Shown: positions 42,927-51,823, counted from the first letter of the stretch. The stretch: DNA of 64,000 nt from Caulobacter hibisci (GCF_016135805.1 NZ_JADWOX010000001.1:186001-250000), one strand, 5' to 3'. Notes: generated by a model from the sequence alone, not told the origin. Made by a program: numbers and translations.

Positions 42927-44450
42927 TCAGGCGGCTTCCTGTTCGTCCTCGCCGGCCAGCAGGGCGCTCAGCACGACGGCCAGGCGCTCGGGCTTGATCG
43001 GCTTTTCGACCACGTCCTGCATGCCGGCGGCCAGATAGACGGCGACGTCCTCTGGACCGGCGTTGGCGGTCAGGGCCACGATCGGGACCACGCTGGCGGG
43101 ACCGGTCAGGTCGCGGATGGCGCGGGTGGCGGCCACCCCGTCCATGCGCGGCATCTTGATGTCCATCAGGATCAGGTCGAACCGGCCGGTACGGGCGGCC
43201 TCGACCGCTTCGACGCCGTCGACGACCTGCTCGGAGGTGCAGTCGAACATCTCGCACAGGGCCTCGGCGACCATGCGGTTGGTGGCGTTGTCGTCGACGA
43301 TCAGGATGTGGGCGGGGCGGGCCGAGACGGTCACCTCCTCGGCGTCGTCCAGGATCGCCTCGGCGGCGGGGGCGGAGAGGGCGAAGCGCAGGGTCAGGCC
43401 AGCGCCGCGGTTCGGCTCGGCGCGCACCTGGCCGCCCATCTCGCGCACCACGCGGTGGGCCAGCGCCATGCCCACGCCCAGGGCCATCTCGGCGCGGTCG
43501 TCCATGCGGCCTTCGCCCAGCGGGTCGAACACGCGGGCCAGTCGTTCCTCGGCGGTGACGGCGGCGGCGTTGTCGCGGACATCGCCTTCCAGGTGCAGGC
43601 GGTCGCCGTCGAGGCGGGCCCGCAGGCTGGCTTCGATGACGCCGCGGCCGTGGGCCAGGGCGCCGTCGATCAAGGCGTCGAACACCTGCAGCAGGCGCGA
43701 GGGATCGATCAGGGCGGCGGCCTCGGGCTCGCCGTCATAGGAGAACAGCAGGGTCGAACCGCCCTCGGCGGCGCGCGGGGCCCAGCGGGCCTCGACCGCG
43801 TCGGCCAGGTCGCGCAGGCGGGTCGGCTCCGGCGACAGGGCCAGGCCTCCGGTGGCGGCGCGGTGCAGGTCCATGGCGCGGCCGAGGATGTCGCTCATGT
43901 CGCGGCTGGTGTCGCTGATGGCGCGCACGCAGGCGGCGGCGTCCGGCGCCAGGCGCTGATGTTCCAGGCGGTCGGTGAAGGCCTGGACGCCGTCCAGGTG
44001 CTGACCGATGTCGCGGGCCATGCGCTCGACCAGACCCATGGCCTCGCGGGCTTCGCGCTGCTTGCGGCGGTGCGAGGCCAGCAGCGAGGCCAGGCCCCCG
44101 ACACCGACATAGCCGCCGTGCTCGTCTACGGCGACGAAGGCGGTGCGAAAGACTGGGGTGGCGCTGGTGGCCAGGGCGTCGACGAAGACGCCGGGATCCA
44201 TGGAGACGCGCACGCTGCGGGGCTCGGGGTCCATGACCTCCGACACCGGGCGCTCGTTGAGGTGGTCGGCGGCGACCAGCATCTGGCCCACGAAGACGTC
44301 GCGATACACCAGCCCGATCGGCGCGCCGGCTTGCGTGATCGCCAGGGCCGCCAGAAGCGGTTCGCTCGCGAAAATCTCCAGCACCGTCCGGCAGGACGTC
44401 TGGGGATCGACCGGGTCACGGCGATCGATGAGGCGTGCGAGCGTTTCCAT
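42927..44450 (-). CDS. hybrid histidine pseudokinase: CBS pair, degenerate kinase core, receiver
   Basis: 507 residues. Residues 1-135 look like paired CBS domains (GLVYRDVFVGQML, MDPEPRSV). The dimerisation helix reads RMARDIGQHLDGVQ where HisKA has SHEIRTPLNG, so the phospho-His is Arg. The N-box is also degenerate (LLQVFDALIDGALAHG). The receiver at about 385-500 is intact (IVDDN, LMDIKMP, ALTAN, EKPI). It could accept phosphate from, or bind to, another kinase. Upstream of luxR on the same strand. Confidence 0.85.
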   Translation of the reverse strand: METLARLIDRRDPVDPQTSCRTVLEIFASEPLLAALAITQAGAPIGLVYRDVFVGQMLVAADHLNERPVSEVMDPEPRSVRVSMDPGVFVDALATSATPVFRTAFVAVDEHGGYVGVGGLASLLASHRRKQREAREAMGLVERMARDIGQHLDGVQAFTDRLEHQRLAPDAAACVRAISDTSRDMSDILGRAMDLHRAATGGLALSPEPTRLRDLADAVEARWAPRAAEGGSTLLFSYDGEPEAAALIDPSRLLQVFDALIDGALAHGRGVIEASLRARLDGDRLHLEGDVRDNAAAVTAEERLARVFDPLGEGRMDDRAEMALGVGMALAHRVVREMGGQVRAEPNRGAGLTLRFALSAPAAEAILDDAEEVTVSARPAHILIVDDNATNRMVAEALCEMFDCTSEQVVDGVEAVEAARTGRFDLILMDIKMPRMDGVAATRAIRDLTGPASVVPIVALTANAGPEDVAVYLAAGMQDVVEKPIKPERLAVVLSALLAGEDEQEAA

Positions 44451-44536
44451 GCGGCCGGGGGCTGGGCGTCGTTGAATTCACAGATTGGACGACTTGGCCT
44501 TGCAGAGTCGTTAAGTCACAGCCTTGAAAGCAGCGA

Positions 44537-44571
44537 GGGCGGCGGATTTGCATCCGCCGCCCCTTGTTTTT
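44537..44571 (-). terminator. terminator hairpin after the TonB-dependent receptor gene
   Basis: Stem GGGCGGCGGAT / ATCCGCCGCCC, 33 bp past the receptor stop. The T-run (CTTGTTTTT) is on the plus-strand side, so in the minus direction termination would rest on the stem alone. Confidence 0.55.
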
Positions 44572-44603
44572 CATAGAACTTTGTTCGCCTGGTCGGCGTC
44601 GGA

Positions 44604-47600
44604 TCACCAAGTCTTGGTGATGCTGATGCCGTAGAGGCGCGGCTCCAGCGTGTAGACGTTGGTGAACAGGCCCGAGGTGTCGTCGGTGGTGTAGGCGTCG
44701 GTGATCGGGGTGTCGTTGAGCAGGTTCTTGACGTAGGCGTCGAACGACAGGCCCAGCTCCGGCTTCTCGATCTTGAGCGTCAGATTGACGTTCTCCCACG
44801 ATTTCAGGCGGTCGTACTCGGTGTTGTAGATGCGGGCGTACTGCTCGCTCTGGCGATAGTAGTCGCCGCGCAGGGTGGCGGCCCAGCCGGACGGCAGGTC
44901 CCAGGTGTACTGGGCGCCCAGCGACAGGGTCCAGTGCGGCGAGTTGGGCAGCTCGTTGCCCGACAGGTCGGCGGCGCGGCCGTCGATCGAGGCTCCGGCG
45001 GCGTAGTTGTAGAGCCCGGTGCCGTTGGCCAGGGTGTTGGCGGTCAGGGCCACGGTCACCAAGCCGGTGGCCTGGGTGGCGGTGAAGCCCTGGGACATCA
45101 GGGCCCCGACCAGGGTGCTGGCTCCCGCCGACGGGCCGCCGGCCGCCGCCAGGATGGTCTGGACGCCGGCGGCTTGCGCGGCGGTCAGGCCGGCCCCGCC
45201 GCTGGTCGTGGCCAGGGTCAGCAGGGTGTTGGTCAGGTTGCTGTAGTAGCTGCTGGCGCTGGTGCCGGGACCGGCGCAGGCCAGGGGCAGGGTGCCGCCA
45301 AGGCCCGCCCCGATGATCGTCGCCACGCCCGCGGTGGTCAGCACGCAGTTGCTGCCCAGCGCCGCGGTCGGACGCGCGGCCTTGACCAGGGTCAGGGCCG
45401 CGTCGCTCTGGGTGCGGTTCATGGTGTCGATCGAGCTGACGCCGTCGCCGATCTTGGTGTGCAGATAGCCGACATTGGCGTTGAGGCGCAGGTTGTGCAC
45501 CGGCTGCCACAGGGTCTCCAGCTCCACGCCCCAGACCTTGGCGTCGATGTTCTCGTTCACCGAGGTGCGGTTGACGATCTTGGAGATCTGGTAGCCCTGG
45601 TAGTCGTAGTAGAAGCCGGTGGCGTTCAGCAGCAGGCTGCCGCCCAGCAGGGTGTTCTTGGCTCCGACCTCATAGGCGTTGACGAATTCCGGCTGGTAGG
45701 TCGCCGCCGTGCCGGCCAGGCCGATCGCCCCCGGCGGGTTGGCGCCGCCGCCCTTGTAGCCCTTGGAATAGAAGGCGTAGAGCAGGCTCTCGTCGGTGAA
45801 CGGCAGGTTGGCCTTGTAGTCGAAGCCGAGGCGCCCGGTCAGTTCCTTGAAGTCGGAATACTGCGCGGCCGGCGTGCCCTGGTTCAGGCCGTAGCCCGAG
45901 GTCAGCAGCGGGGTCGGATAGTAGTCGGACTTCTTCTTGTCCTGGGTGCGGCGCAGGCCCAGCGTGAACTTCAGGTCCTCGTTGGCCTGCCAGTAGACCT
46001 CGCCGAACAGGGCGGTCGCGCGCAGATGATAGGGCGTGTGGTTGTCGAAGTAGTTGTGGCCCTGGCCGGTGGGCGTGGCCGAGGTGTCGATGCCGATGCA
46101 GTTGGCCGTCGTGGCCGGGTTGCAGGCCGGGTTGCCGGTGTTCTGGAAGTTCAGCGCCAGGGCCGAGATCGTCAGGCCGTTGCTGATCACCAGGTAGTCG
46201 GTGATGCCCTGATAGTCGAAATAGATGCCGCCGACATTGAAGTTGATCGGGCCGTCGAAGGCCGACTGCAGGCGGAACTCCTGGCTCAGCTGCTTGTTGG
46301 TCGACTTGGAGATGTCGTAGGTCAGGAAGGTGTTGGACGTGCCGGTCTGCGGATCGGTGAAGTTGCCGCCTGGGGTCAGGGCCGTGCTGTTGAACGTGCC
46401 CGGCGAGATGTTCCGGAAGTAGTCCTGCTTCGAATAGATGCTGCCGTCGCTCAGCGAGGTCAGCGAGGTGAAGGTCAGGCTGTCGGTGATGTCGTAGGCG
46501 AAGTTGAACTGGTAGACGTCCGAGGTCGACTTGTAGATCGGGTCGAACAGCGTCTCGATCTCGCGCAGGTCCTTGCTGACCGTGTCGCCGGCGTTGAGGT
46601 CGCCGCTGGTGAAGCCCACCAGGTTCCCCAGAACGCCGTACAGCGTGCCCGAGGTGTTGACCGTGCCGTAGGCGGCCTCGCTGTAGAGGCTGGCCGACGC
46701 GCAGCCCTGGGTCAGGTATCGTCGGGACGTGCCGGTAGCGACCCCGCCGACCGTGGCCGGGCCCGGATCCTTGGTGCAGAGCTGCTTGCCGATGCGGGCG
46801 CGGTTGTCGTCCTCGTTGAAGTGCTCCCACATCAGGTTGACGCGCAGGCGCTCGTTCGGATTGACCTGCAGGCTGATGCGGCTGGACCACAGGTCGCGAT
46901 CGTCGACCTTGTGGTTGTTGAAGGTGTTGGTGACGAAGCCGTCGCGCTTGACCGAGGCGGCCGCGATGCGCAGCGCCATCTTCTCCTCGACGATGGGGAT
47001 GTTGACCATTCCGCGCAGCTTGGTCGTGCCGTAGTTGCCGTACTCGGCGCGGGCCATGGCCTCGAACTGGTCGGCAGGCTTGGCGGTGATGATATTGACG
47101 ACGCCGCCGGTGGCGTTGCGGCCGTACAGCGTGCCCTGCGGGCCGCGCAGCACTTCCACCCGCTCGACGTCGTAGAACTCGGCCTCGAACAGGTTGGAGG
47201 CCTGAAGGGGCGCGTTGTTGACGTGCACGCCGACGCCGTTGTCGGCCGAGACGCCGACGCCCTTGGAGCCGATGCCGCGGATCTGGAAGTTGAAGCTGTT
47301 GGTGAAGTTGCTCTTGCCGAAGCTGACGTTCGGAATGGCCAGCTGCAGGTTCGGGCCGCCGTCGATCTTCTGGACTTCCAGGCTGTCCTGGCTGAAGGCC
47401 GAGACCGCGATCGGCACGTCCTGAAGGGCTTCTTCCTTCTTCTGGGCCGTGACGACCAGTTCCTCGATCACGTTGTCCTGGGCCGGTTTGGCCGGGACCG
47501 GCGTCGGGGTCTGAGCGAAAGCGGGGGCGGCGGCTGCGGTCAGCGCGACGGCCGAAACGCCCATAGCGAAGAGTCGCCGCAAGCGCGGGGTCTGGGTCAT
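44604..47600 (-). CDS. TonB-dependent outer-membrane receptor
   Basis: 998 residues from ATG at 47600 with GGGAGG upstream. Signal peptide ending APAFAQ, TonB-box region EELVVTAQKKEEALQDVPIA, plug domain (RVEVLRGPQGTLYGRNATGG, about residues 50-160) and a 22-strand barrel ending in the C-terminal aromatic signature (GISITKTW). Imports a large substrate with energy from TonB-ExbBD; ligand unknown. An Ala/Gly/Thr-rich insertion near residues 740-850 is unusual. Long leader with a dyad at 47731. Confidence 0.95.
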   Translation of the reverse strand: MTQTPRLRRLFAMGVSAVALTAAAAPAFAQTPTPVPAKPAQDNVIEELVVTAQKKEEALQDVPIAVSAFSQDSLEVQKIDGGPNLQLAIPNVSFGKSNFTNSFNFQIRGIGSKGVGVSADNGVGVHVNNAPLQASNLFEAEFYDVERVEVLRGPQGTLYGRNATGGVVNIITAKPADQFEAMARAEYGNYGTTKLRGMVNIPIVEEKMALRIAAASVKRDGFVTNTFNNHKVDDRDLWSSRISLQVNPNERLRVNLMWEHFNEDDNRARIGKQLCTKDPGPATVGGVATGTSRRYLTQGCASASLYSEAAYGTVNTSGTLYGVLGNLVGFTSGDLNAGDTVSKDLREIETLFDPIYKSTSDVYQFNFAYDITDSLTFTSLTSLSDGSIYSKQDYFRNISPGTFNSTALTPGGNFTDPQTGTSNTFLTYDISKSTNKQLSQEFRLQSAFDGPINFNVGGIYFDYQGITDYLVISNGLTISALALNFQNTGNPACNPATTANCIGIDTSATPTGQGHNYFDNHTPYHLRATALFGEVYWQANEDLKFTLGLRRTQDKKKSDYYPTPLLTSGYGLNQGTPAAQYSDFKELTGRLGFDYKANLPFTDESLLYAFYSKGYKGGGANPPGAIGLAGTAATYQPEFVNAYEVGAKNTLLGGSLLLNATGFYYDYQGYQISKIVNRTSVNENIDAKVWGVELETLWQPVHNLRLNANVGYLHTKIGDGVSSIDTMNRTQSDAALTLVKAARPTAALGSNCVLTTAGVATIIGAGLGGTLPLACAGPGTSASSYYSNLTNTLLTLATTSGGAGLTAAQAAGVQTILAAAGGPSAGASTLVGALMSQGFTATQATGLVTVALTANTLANGTGLYNYAAGASIDGRAADLSGNELPNSPHWTLSLGAQYTWDLPSGWAATLRGDYYRQSEQYARIYNTEYDRLKSWENVNLTLKIEKPELGLSFDAYVKNLLNDTPITDAYTTDDTSGLFTNVYTLEPRLYGISITKTW

Positions 47601-47730
47601 TCGAAATCCCTCCCTGGACGCGATGACGCCTTGTTGACGGCCCCTATCCGCGTCCTGTTGTTTCCTCGGCACCGCACGTTTTCATTGTCGTATCTCCTTT
47701 CCGGAGACCGGCGCGCAGGTGTCCGGCAGA

Positions 47731-47749
47731 CCTGCAACGGCATTGCAGG
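47731..47749. promoter_or_regulatory. dyad operator candidate, receptor side
   Basis: CCTGCAA-CGGCA-TTGCAGG, a perfect 7-bp inverted repeat 131 bp upstream of the receptor start. Confidence 0.4.
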
Positions 47750-47823
47750 ATTGCATACTTGCGTTCTCTGACTGTCAACTGGCGGGACGGTAAGTAAACG
47801 GCGATAGGTTACGCCTTTTAACT

Positions 47824-47904
47824 TTACGCAACGTCACTTCGACGCCAGTAATTCCTGTTTCAGGTGAATTTAGAAAAGTGAGTGTGTCACCTGACGCAAC
47901 GTCA
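47824..47904. promoter_or_regulatory. two copies of a TGACGCAACGTCA operator-like site
   Basis: TTACGCAACGTCA at 47824-47836 and TGACGCAACGTCA at 47892-47904 (palindrome TGACG-CAA-CGTCA) lie 68 bp apart, centre to centre. They are candidate binding sites for one regulator of the receptor gene or queC. Confidence 0.45.
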
Positions 47905-48062
47905 AGCGTGCAGGCCTGCTGAAAACAGGGAGGAAATCCGCTGCCCCGTGGGCGGTATCTTGGCCTATTCCCGTAAAAGGTACAGCGCAAAACGTGGTTC
48001 GCTGAAATGTCTCCGCGCGCGCCGCCGTTCCAGCGCGGGGCAAGGTCGTGTAGAGGAGCGGC

Positions 48063-48824
48063 ATGTCCGCATCCTCTCTGCCTTCTTCTCCTTCGGGGCC
48101 TTCCGCGCCCTCGGGCGCCGCCCTGGTACTGTTCTCCGGCGGCCAGGATTCCAGCGTCTGCCTGGCCTGGGCGCTCGAGCGCTATGCGCGCGTCGAGACC
48201 CTGGGCTTCGACTACGGCCAACGCCATTCGATCGAGATGGAGGCCCGCCAGGCCGTCCGTCACCAGGTCGCCGCCCGCTTTCCGCATTGGGCCGAGCGCC
48301 TGGGCGAAGACCACGTCCTGGATATCCGCAGCTTCGGCGCCGTCGCCGAGTCGGCCCTGACTGCCGACCGCGCCATCGAGATGACCGAGCGCGGCCTGCC
48401 GTCGACCTTCGTGCCCGGCCGCAACCTGGTGTTCCTGATCTACGCCGCGGCCCTGGCCGACCGTCGAGGCATCGAGGCCCTGGTCGGCGGCATGTGCGAG
48501 ACCGACTTCTCGGGCTATCCCGACTGCCGCCGCGACACGCTGGACGCCATGCAGACCGCGCTCAACCTAGGCATGGACCGCGGCTTCCGCGTCGAGACGC
48601 CCCTGATGTACCTGACGAAGGCCCAGACCTGGGCCCTGGCCAAGACCCTGGGCGGCGAGGATCTGGTCGACCTGATCGTGGTCGAGAGCCACACCTGCTA
48701 CCAGGGCGAACGGGGCGAGCTGCATCCGTGGGGTCACGGCTGCGGCGAATGCCCGGCCTGCGAGCTGCGCGAAAAGGGCTATGCCGAGTGGGACGCGGCC
48801 GGTCGCGAGGTCCTGGTCCCGTGA
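48063..48824 (+). CDS. queC: 7-cyano-7-deazaguanine synthase
   Basis: 253 residues. PP-loop ATP site [14 protein letters not shown] near residue 25, [17 protein letters not shown] and a zinc site (HTCYQGERG... [14 protein letters not shown]) at the C-terminus. It turns 7-carboxy-7-deazaguanine into preQ0 with ATP and ammonia. First of queC-queE-queD. Its stop overlaps the queE start (GTGA). Confidence 0.97.
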   Translation: MSASSLPSSPSGPSAPSGAALVLFSGGQDSSVCLAWALERYARVETLGFDYGQRHSIEMEARQAVRHQVAARFPHWAERLGEDHVLDIRSFGAVAESALTADRAIEMTERGLPSTFVPGRNLVFLIYAAALADRRGIEALVGGMCETDFSGYPDCRRDTLDAMQTALNLGMDRGFRVETPLMYLTKAQTWALAKTLGGEDLVDLIVVESHTCYQGERGELHPWGHGCGECPACELREKGYAEWDAAGREVLVP

Positions 48825-49453
48825 CCTACACCGTCAAAGAAATCTTCCTCACCCTGCAAGGTGAAGGCGGCCAGGCGGGCAAGGCGGCGGTGTTCTGCCG
48901 TTTCGCCGGCTGCAACCTGTGGACCGGCCGCGAGCAGGACCGCCACAAGGCCGTCTGCACCTTCTGCGACACCGACTTCGTCGGCACGGACGGGGAGGGC
49001 GGCGGCAAGTTCGCCACGGCCGACGCCCTGGCCGACGCCGTCGAGGCCGCCTGGACGGGCGGACCGAACGACCGGCTGGTGGTCTGCACCGGCGGCGAGC
49101 CGTTGCTTCAGCTCGACGAAGCCGCCATCGCCGCCCTGCACGCCCGCGGCTTCCAGATCGCCTGCGAGAGCAACGGCACCGTCGTGGCGCCCGAGGGCAT
49201 CGACTGGGTGTGCATCAGCCCGAAGGCCGACGCGCCGGTCGTGCAGACCCGCGGCCAGGAGCTGAAGCTCGTCTTCCCGCAGGAAAAGGCCATGCCGGAA
49301 CGCTTCGAGAGCCTGGATTTCGAGCGTTTCTATCTCCAGCCGATGGACGGTCCGGAGCGCGACCGAAACACGCAATTGGCCGTCGCCTATTGCCTTTCCC
49401 ACCCTCAATGGCGTTTAAGCGTCCAGACACACAAGTATCTCGGCCTGCCCTGA
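48821..49453 (+). CDS. queE: 7-carboxy-7-deazaguanine synthase
   Basis: 210 residues from GTG at 48821, overlapping queC. Radical-SAM enzyme that contracts 6-carboxytetrahydropterin to CDG. The cluster motif is the CX14CX2C variant (CNLW... AVCTFCD), followed by the glycine-rich [11 protein letters not shown] and ESNGTVVAP. The TLQGEG start motif is conserved. Longer upstream frames are not family sequence. Confidence 0.95.
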   Translation: MTYTVKEIFLTLQGEGGQAGKAAVFCRFAGCNLWTGREQDRHKAVCTFCDTDFVGTDGEGGGKFATADALADAVEAAWTGGPNDRLVVCTGGEPLLQLDEAAIAALHARGFQIACESNGTVVAPEGIDWVCISPKADAPVVQTRGQELKLVFPQEKAMPERFESLDFERFYLQPMDGPERDRNTQLAVAYCLSHPQWRLSVQTHKYLGLP

Positions 49454-49525
49454 CGGATAAGGCGCTCGGTTTGGTGACAGGACCGTTGCGCTAGAGCCTC
49501 CCAGGCCTAGTCATAAAAGAAGTCC

Positions 49526-49894
49526 ATGTCCGAACCCGTCTTCGAGATCACGAAGGCCGCGCATTTCGATGCGGCCCACTACATTGAGCAAGGCCCCGGC
49601 GATCACCGCTATCGCCGGCTGCACGGCCACTCGTTCCGCGTCGAGGCCAGCGTCAAGGGCTCCATGCAGGCCGCTGGCTGGGTCGCCGACCTGGAAAGCC
49701 TGGACGTCGCCCTCAAGGCGGTCGCCACCGAGCTCGACCACGGCCTGCTCAACGACCGCCCCGGCCTGGAAAGCCCGACCCTGGAGCGGATCTGCCTCTA
49801 TTTCGCCGAGCGCCTGAAGCCGCAGTTCCCCGGCCTGTCGCGCGTGGTGCTGTCGCGCCCGACCATCGGCGAGAGCTGCGCGCTCAGTCTGTAG
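49526..49894 (+). CDS. queD: 6-carboxytetrahydropterin synthase, atypical active site
   Basis: 122 residues, normal length. T-fold enzyme that makes 6-carboxytetrahydropterin from dihydroneopterin triphosphate. Zinc His in FDAAHYIEQ and LHGHSF, catalytic pair in ELDHGLLND, ESPT and GESC. The catalytic Cys of the CxxxHGH motif is Tyr here (YRRLHGH), so activity may be altered. 72 bp after queE on the same strand, completing the preQ0 branch. Confidence 0.92.
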   Translation: MSEPVFEITKAAHFDAAHYIEQGPGDHRYRRLHGHSFRVEASVKGSMQAAGWVADLESLDVALKAVATELDHGLLNDRPGLESPTLERICLYFAERLKPQFPGLSRVVLSRPTIGESCALSL

Positions 49895-49921
49895 GCGTGC
49901 GCCCCTTCCACGCGGAATGGG

Positions 49922-50040
49922 CTCTCAAAATAGAAGTCATCGCCCGGCTTGTCCGGGCGACCCAAGCTGAGTTTCCAATGAAGCTCGGGCCAGCTCGGCT
50001 TGGATCGCCCGCATGAAGCGGGCGATGACTTTTGAAAGAG
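49922..50040. repeat. long inverted repeat, GTCATCGCCCGG type
   Basis: GTCATCGCCCGG...CCGGGCGA with CCAAGCTGAG on the left (from 49936) is mirrored on the right by CTCGGCTTGG and GCGGGCGATGAC (to 50029). The outer arms CTCTCAAAA/TTTTGAAAGAG extend it to 50040. It follows queD and may terminate it. Confidence 0.8.
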
Positions 50041-50133
50041 GGTATGGGGCTGCCTGGGTGAACGCGGCTTATCCCCGACTTTGACGCCGCCGCCCCCTGG
50101 CGCGGCGGCGCGGAGTTCGCCAAACACGCGCCC

Positions 50134-50616
50134 ATGCGCATGATCGGCTACTTTCGGGTTCCGCCCGTACGGGGCGCGACCTTCGACGGACCCCTGGCGG
50201 ACAAGCTCAGCGCCGCCGGCTGCGAGGCGCTGCACCACGACGCCTGCTACGCCCTGGCCGTACACAAGCCGGGCCTGGACGCGGCCATCGCCTCGGCGAG
50301 GCCGGGCGACCTGCTGGTGATTCCCAGCCTGCACGCCTTCGCCGCCCACCTCGTCGATCTGTTGCAGGTCATCGGCAAGCTGCAATCGGCGGGCGTCTAT
50401 CTGATGACGCTGAGCGAGGGGATCGACACCCGCATGCCTGGCGGCTTCTTCCCCGTCTGCGCCCAGCTGCTGCAGTTCAACGACCAGACCCGCATGGTCC
50501 GCACCGCCGAGGAAAAGATCGTCCGCCTGGGTCGTCCGCGCCCGGCGACGCCCGATGCGGCGGAGGCGGACGTGGATACGACGGAAGCGGTCGTCGAGGC
50601 GCCGCCCGAGGCCTGA
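50134..50616 (+). CDS. resolvase-like protein without catalytic serine
   Basis: 160 residues. The fold order of a serine-recombinase N-terminal domain is clear: MIGYFRVPPVRG, LSAAGCEALHHDACYA, KPGLDAAIASARPGDLLVIP, DLLQVIGKLQSAGVYLMTL, GIDTRMPGGFF and QFNDQTRMVRTAEE. The catalytic Ser of YxRVS is Pro, the LDRLGR arginines are replaced by SLHAFAAH, and the C-terminal DNA-binding domain is replaced by an acidic tail. It cannot recombine DNA by the known chemistry. Role unknown. Confidence 0.8.
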   Translation: MRMIGYFRVPPVRGATFDGPLADKLSAAGCEALHHDACYALAVHKPGLDAAIASARPGDLLVIPSLHAFAAHLVDLLQVIGKLQSAGVYLMTLSEGIDTRMPGGFFPVCAQLLQFNDQTRMVRTAEEKIVRLGRPRPATPDAAEADVDTTEAVVEAPPEA

Positions 50617-50683
50617 CGCCTCTTTCCAGAGAACGCCGGTCGGGCTACCCCTTGCGCCGATAAGCGCCTCGGGAGACCTCGCC

Positions 50684-51079
50684 GTGCTCTACGCCATTCT
50701 CTGCTACAACGACCAGGACTTGGTCTCGAACTGGACCCCGGCCGAGGACGCGGCGGTGATGGAGAAGCTGTCGGTCGTGCATGACCGGCTCTACGCCGAG
50801 GGCAAGTTGGGGCCGGCCGGGCGCCTGGGCTTCACCGGCTCGGCCAAGACCCTGGTCAAGGGCCAGGAGCCGCCGATCGTGATGGATGGTCCCTACGCCG
50901 AGACCAAGGAGGCCATGCTCGGCTTCTACATCGTCGACTGCGCGTCGATGGACGAGGCCCTCGACGTCGCCCGGGCGCTGGGTGAGGCCAATCCGACCGG
51001 CGCCTACGAGATCCGCCCGCTGTCGCTCTATCTCGAAGGCCTGGCCGTCGGCGACCAGCTTCCGCAGGCGGCGGAGTAG
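50684..51079 (+). CDS. YciI-like (DGPF-domain) protein
   Basis: 131 residues from GTG at 50684 with GGGAGA upstream. Signature YAILCYNDQ at the start, VVHDRLYAEGKLGPAGRL, and MDGPYAETKEAMLGFYI, the DGPF/YCII-related motif, ending with EIRPL. Small cytosolic alpha/beta barrel-like proteins of unknown reaction, often encoded beside an ECF sigma factor; none is here. Confidence 0.88.
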   Translation: MLYAILCYNDQDLVSNWTPAEDAAVMEKLSVVHDRLYAEGKLGPAGRLGFTGSAKTLVKGQEPPIVMDGPYAETKEAMLGFYIVDCASMDEALDVARALGEANPTGAYEIRPLSLYLEGLAVGDQLPQAAE

Positions 51080-51080
51080 G

Positions 51081-51123
51081 TCCTCCCCCTCTGGGGGAGG
51101 TGGCCCGAAGGGCCGGAGGGGGA
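51081..51123. repeat. CTCCCCC/GGGGGAG-type REP element
   Basis: Two stems in a row: CCTCCCCCTCTGGGGGAGG and GGCCCGAAGGGCC, then GGAGGGGGAGCGC. The same family occurs at 61519-61653. It lies between converging genes. Confidence 0.7.
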
Positions 51124-51134
51124 GCGCGAAGCGC

Positions 51135-51368
51135 TTAGCGGTCGCGCTGGGCTTTCTTCCACTCGCGGAACTCGCGCTTTTCGCGGTCCTTCTTGCTTTC
51201 GCCGGGGATCACCGCCTTGCCGGTGGCAACCACGACCTTGCCGGTCGTGCCGACCACGGCGCCCGCCGTGCCGACGGCCGCGCCGGCGACGGCGCCGGCC
51301 AGGCAGCCCTGGGCGCCGACCGCGACGGCCAGCAGGGCGGGAACGAGAAGCAGGCGGGAAACGCGCAT
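51135..51368 (-). CDS. small glycine-zipper lipoprotein
   Basis: 77 residues from ATG at 51368. Lipoprotein signal with lipobox AQGC (Cys about 22), then an Ala/Gly/Val-rich stretch (AGAAVGTAGAVVGTTGK) of glycine-zipper type and a charged C-terminus (KKDREKREFREWKKAQR). Probably anchored in the envelope. Function unknown. Alternative starts upstream lack a ribosome site. Confidence 0.75.
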   Translation of the reverse strand: MRVSRLLLVPALLAVAVGAQGCLAGAVAGAAVGTAGAVVGTTGKVVVATGKAVIPGESKKDREKREFREWKKAQRDR

Positions 51369-51604
51369 GGCAAGGAAACTCGCGAAACTGGGGTTGGCCG
51401 TTTCTAGCGCAGACAAGGTTTACGATCTCCGCGTCCGATGGACGCTGTCGTCTGGCCGACTTTAAACTGTATTGGAGTCTGTACGCCGACAGTTCTTGTG
51501 GCAAATTTGCGTCGGCGCAGCTTGATTACGATTTGTAAACGAAAAATCCAGGAACGAGACTCAAAGTTCGACGGTTGGTTTGTCGAATGTAAGAGACTTG
51601 AACC

Positions 51605-51823
51605 ATGCCCCGCCGCGAAGACATGATCAAACAGGAGGCCCAGGCGTTGTGGCGAGAGCTACACGGCGAGCCGATCCCTGACGTCAGCGGCGAAGAACTG
51701 CTTGCCAGATTGTGTCGAGATCTTGACGTCGCCGACTACGACCGCGTCCAGTCGCCGTTCCTGCGCCCGTCGATGATCATGCGCCCGGAAGAATGGCCGG
51801 AGATCCGGCGGCGCGAGGGGTGA
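51605..51823 (+). CDS. small hypothetical protein
   Basis: 72 residues, acidic and helical, no membrane segment (EDMIKQEAQALWRELHGEP, then EELLARLCRDLDVADYD). I do not recognise a family. The 180 bp upstream is AT-richer than the surroundings and could hold its promoter, which supports a real gene. It ends 9 bp before a REP pair. Confidence 0.6.
   Translation: MPRREDMIKQEAQALWRELHGEPIPDVSGEELLARLCRDLDVADYDRVQSPFLRPSMIMRPEEWPEIRRREG

Larger units (their letters stand above)
47601..48062. other. 462-bp divergent control region between receptor and queC
   Basis: No gene is seen. It holds the dyad at 47731-47749 and the repeated palindrome at 47824-47904, is less GC-rich than the flanks, and must contain both promoters. 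No preQ1 riboswitch fold was recognised before queC. Confidence 0.6.

Noticed and set aside
47905..48062. preQ1 riboswitch before queC
   Set aside because: No H-type pseudoknot with an A-rich tail was recognised near the start codon.
47882..48820. Long frame extending queE upstream through queC
   Set aside because: The upstream part is queC read in another frame. GTG at 48821, overlapping the queC stop, gives the normal QueE start.
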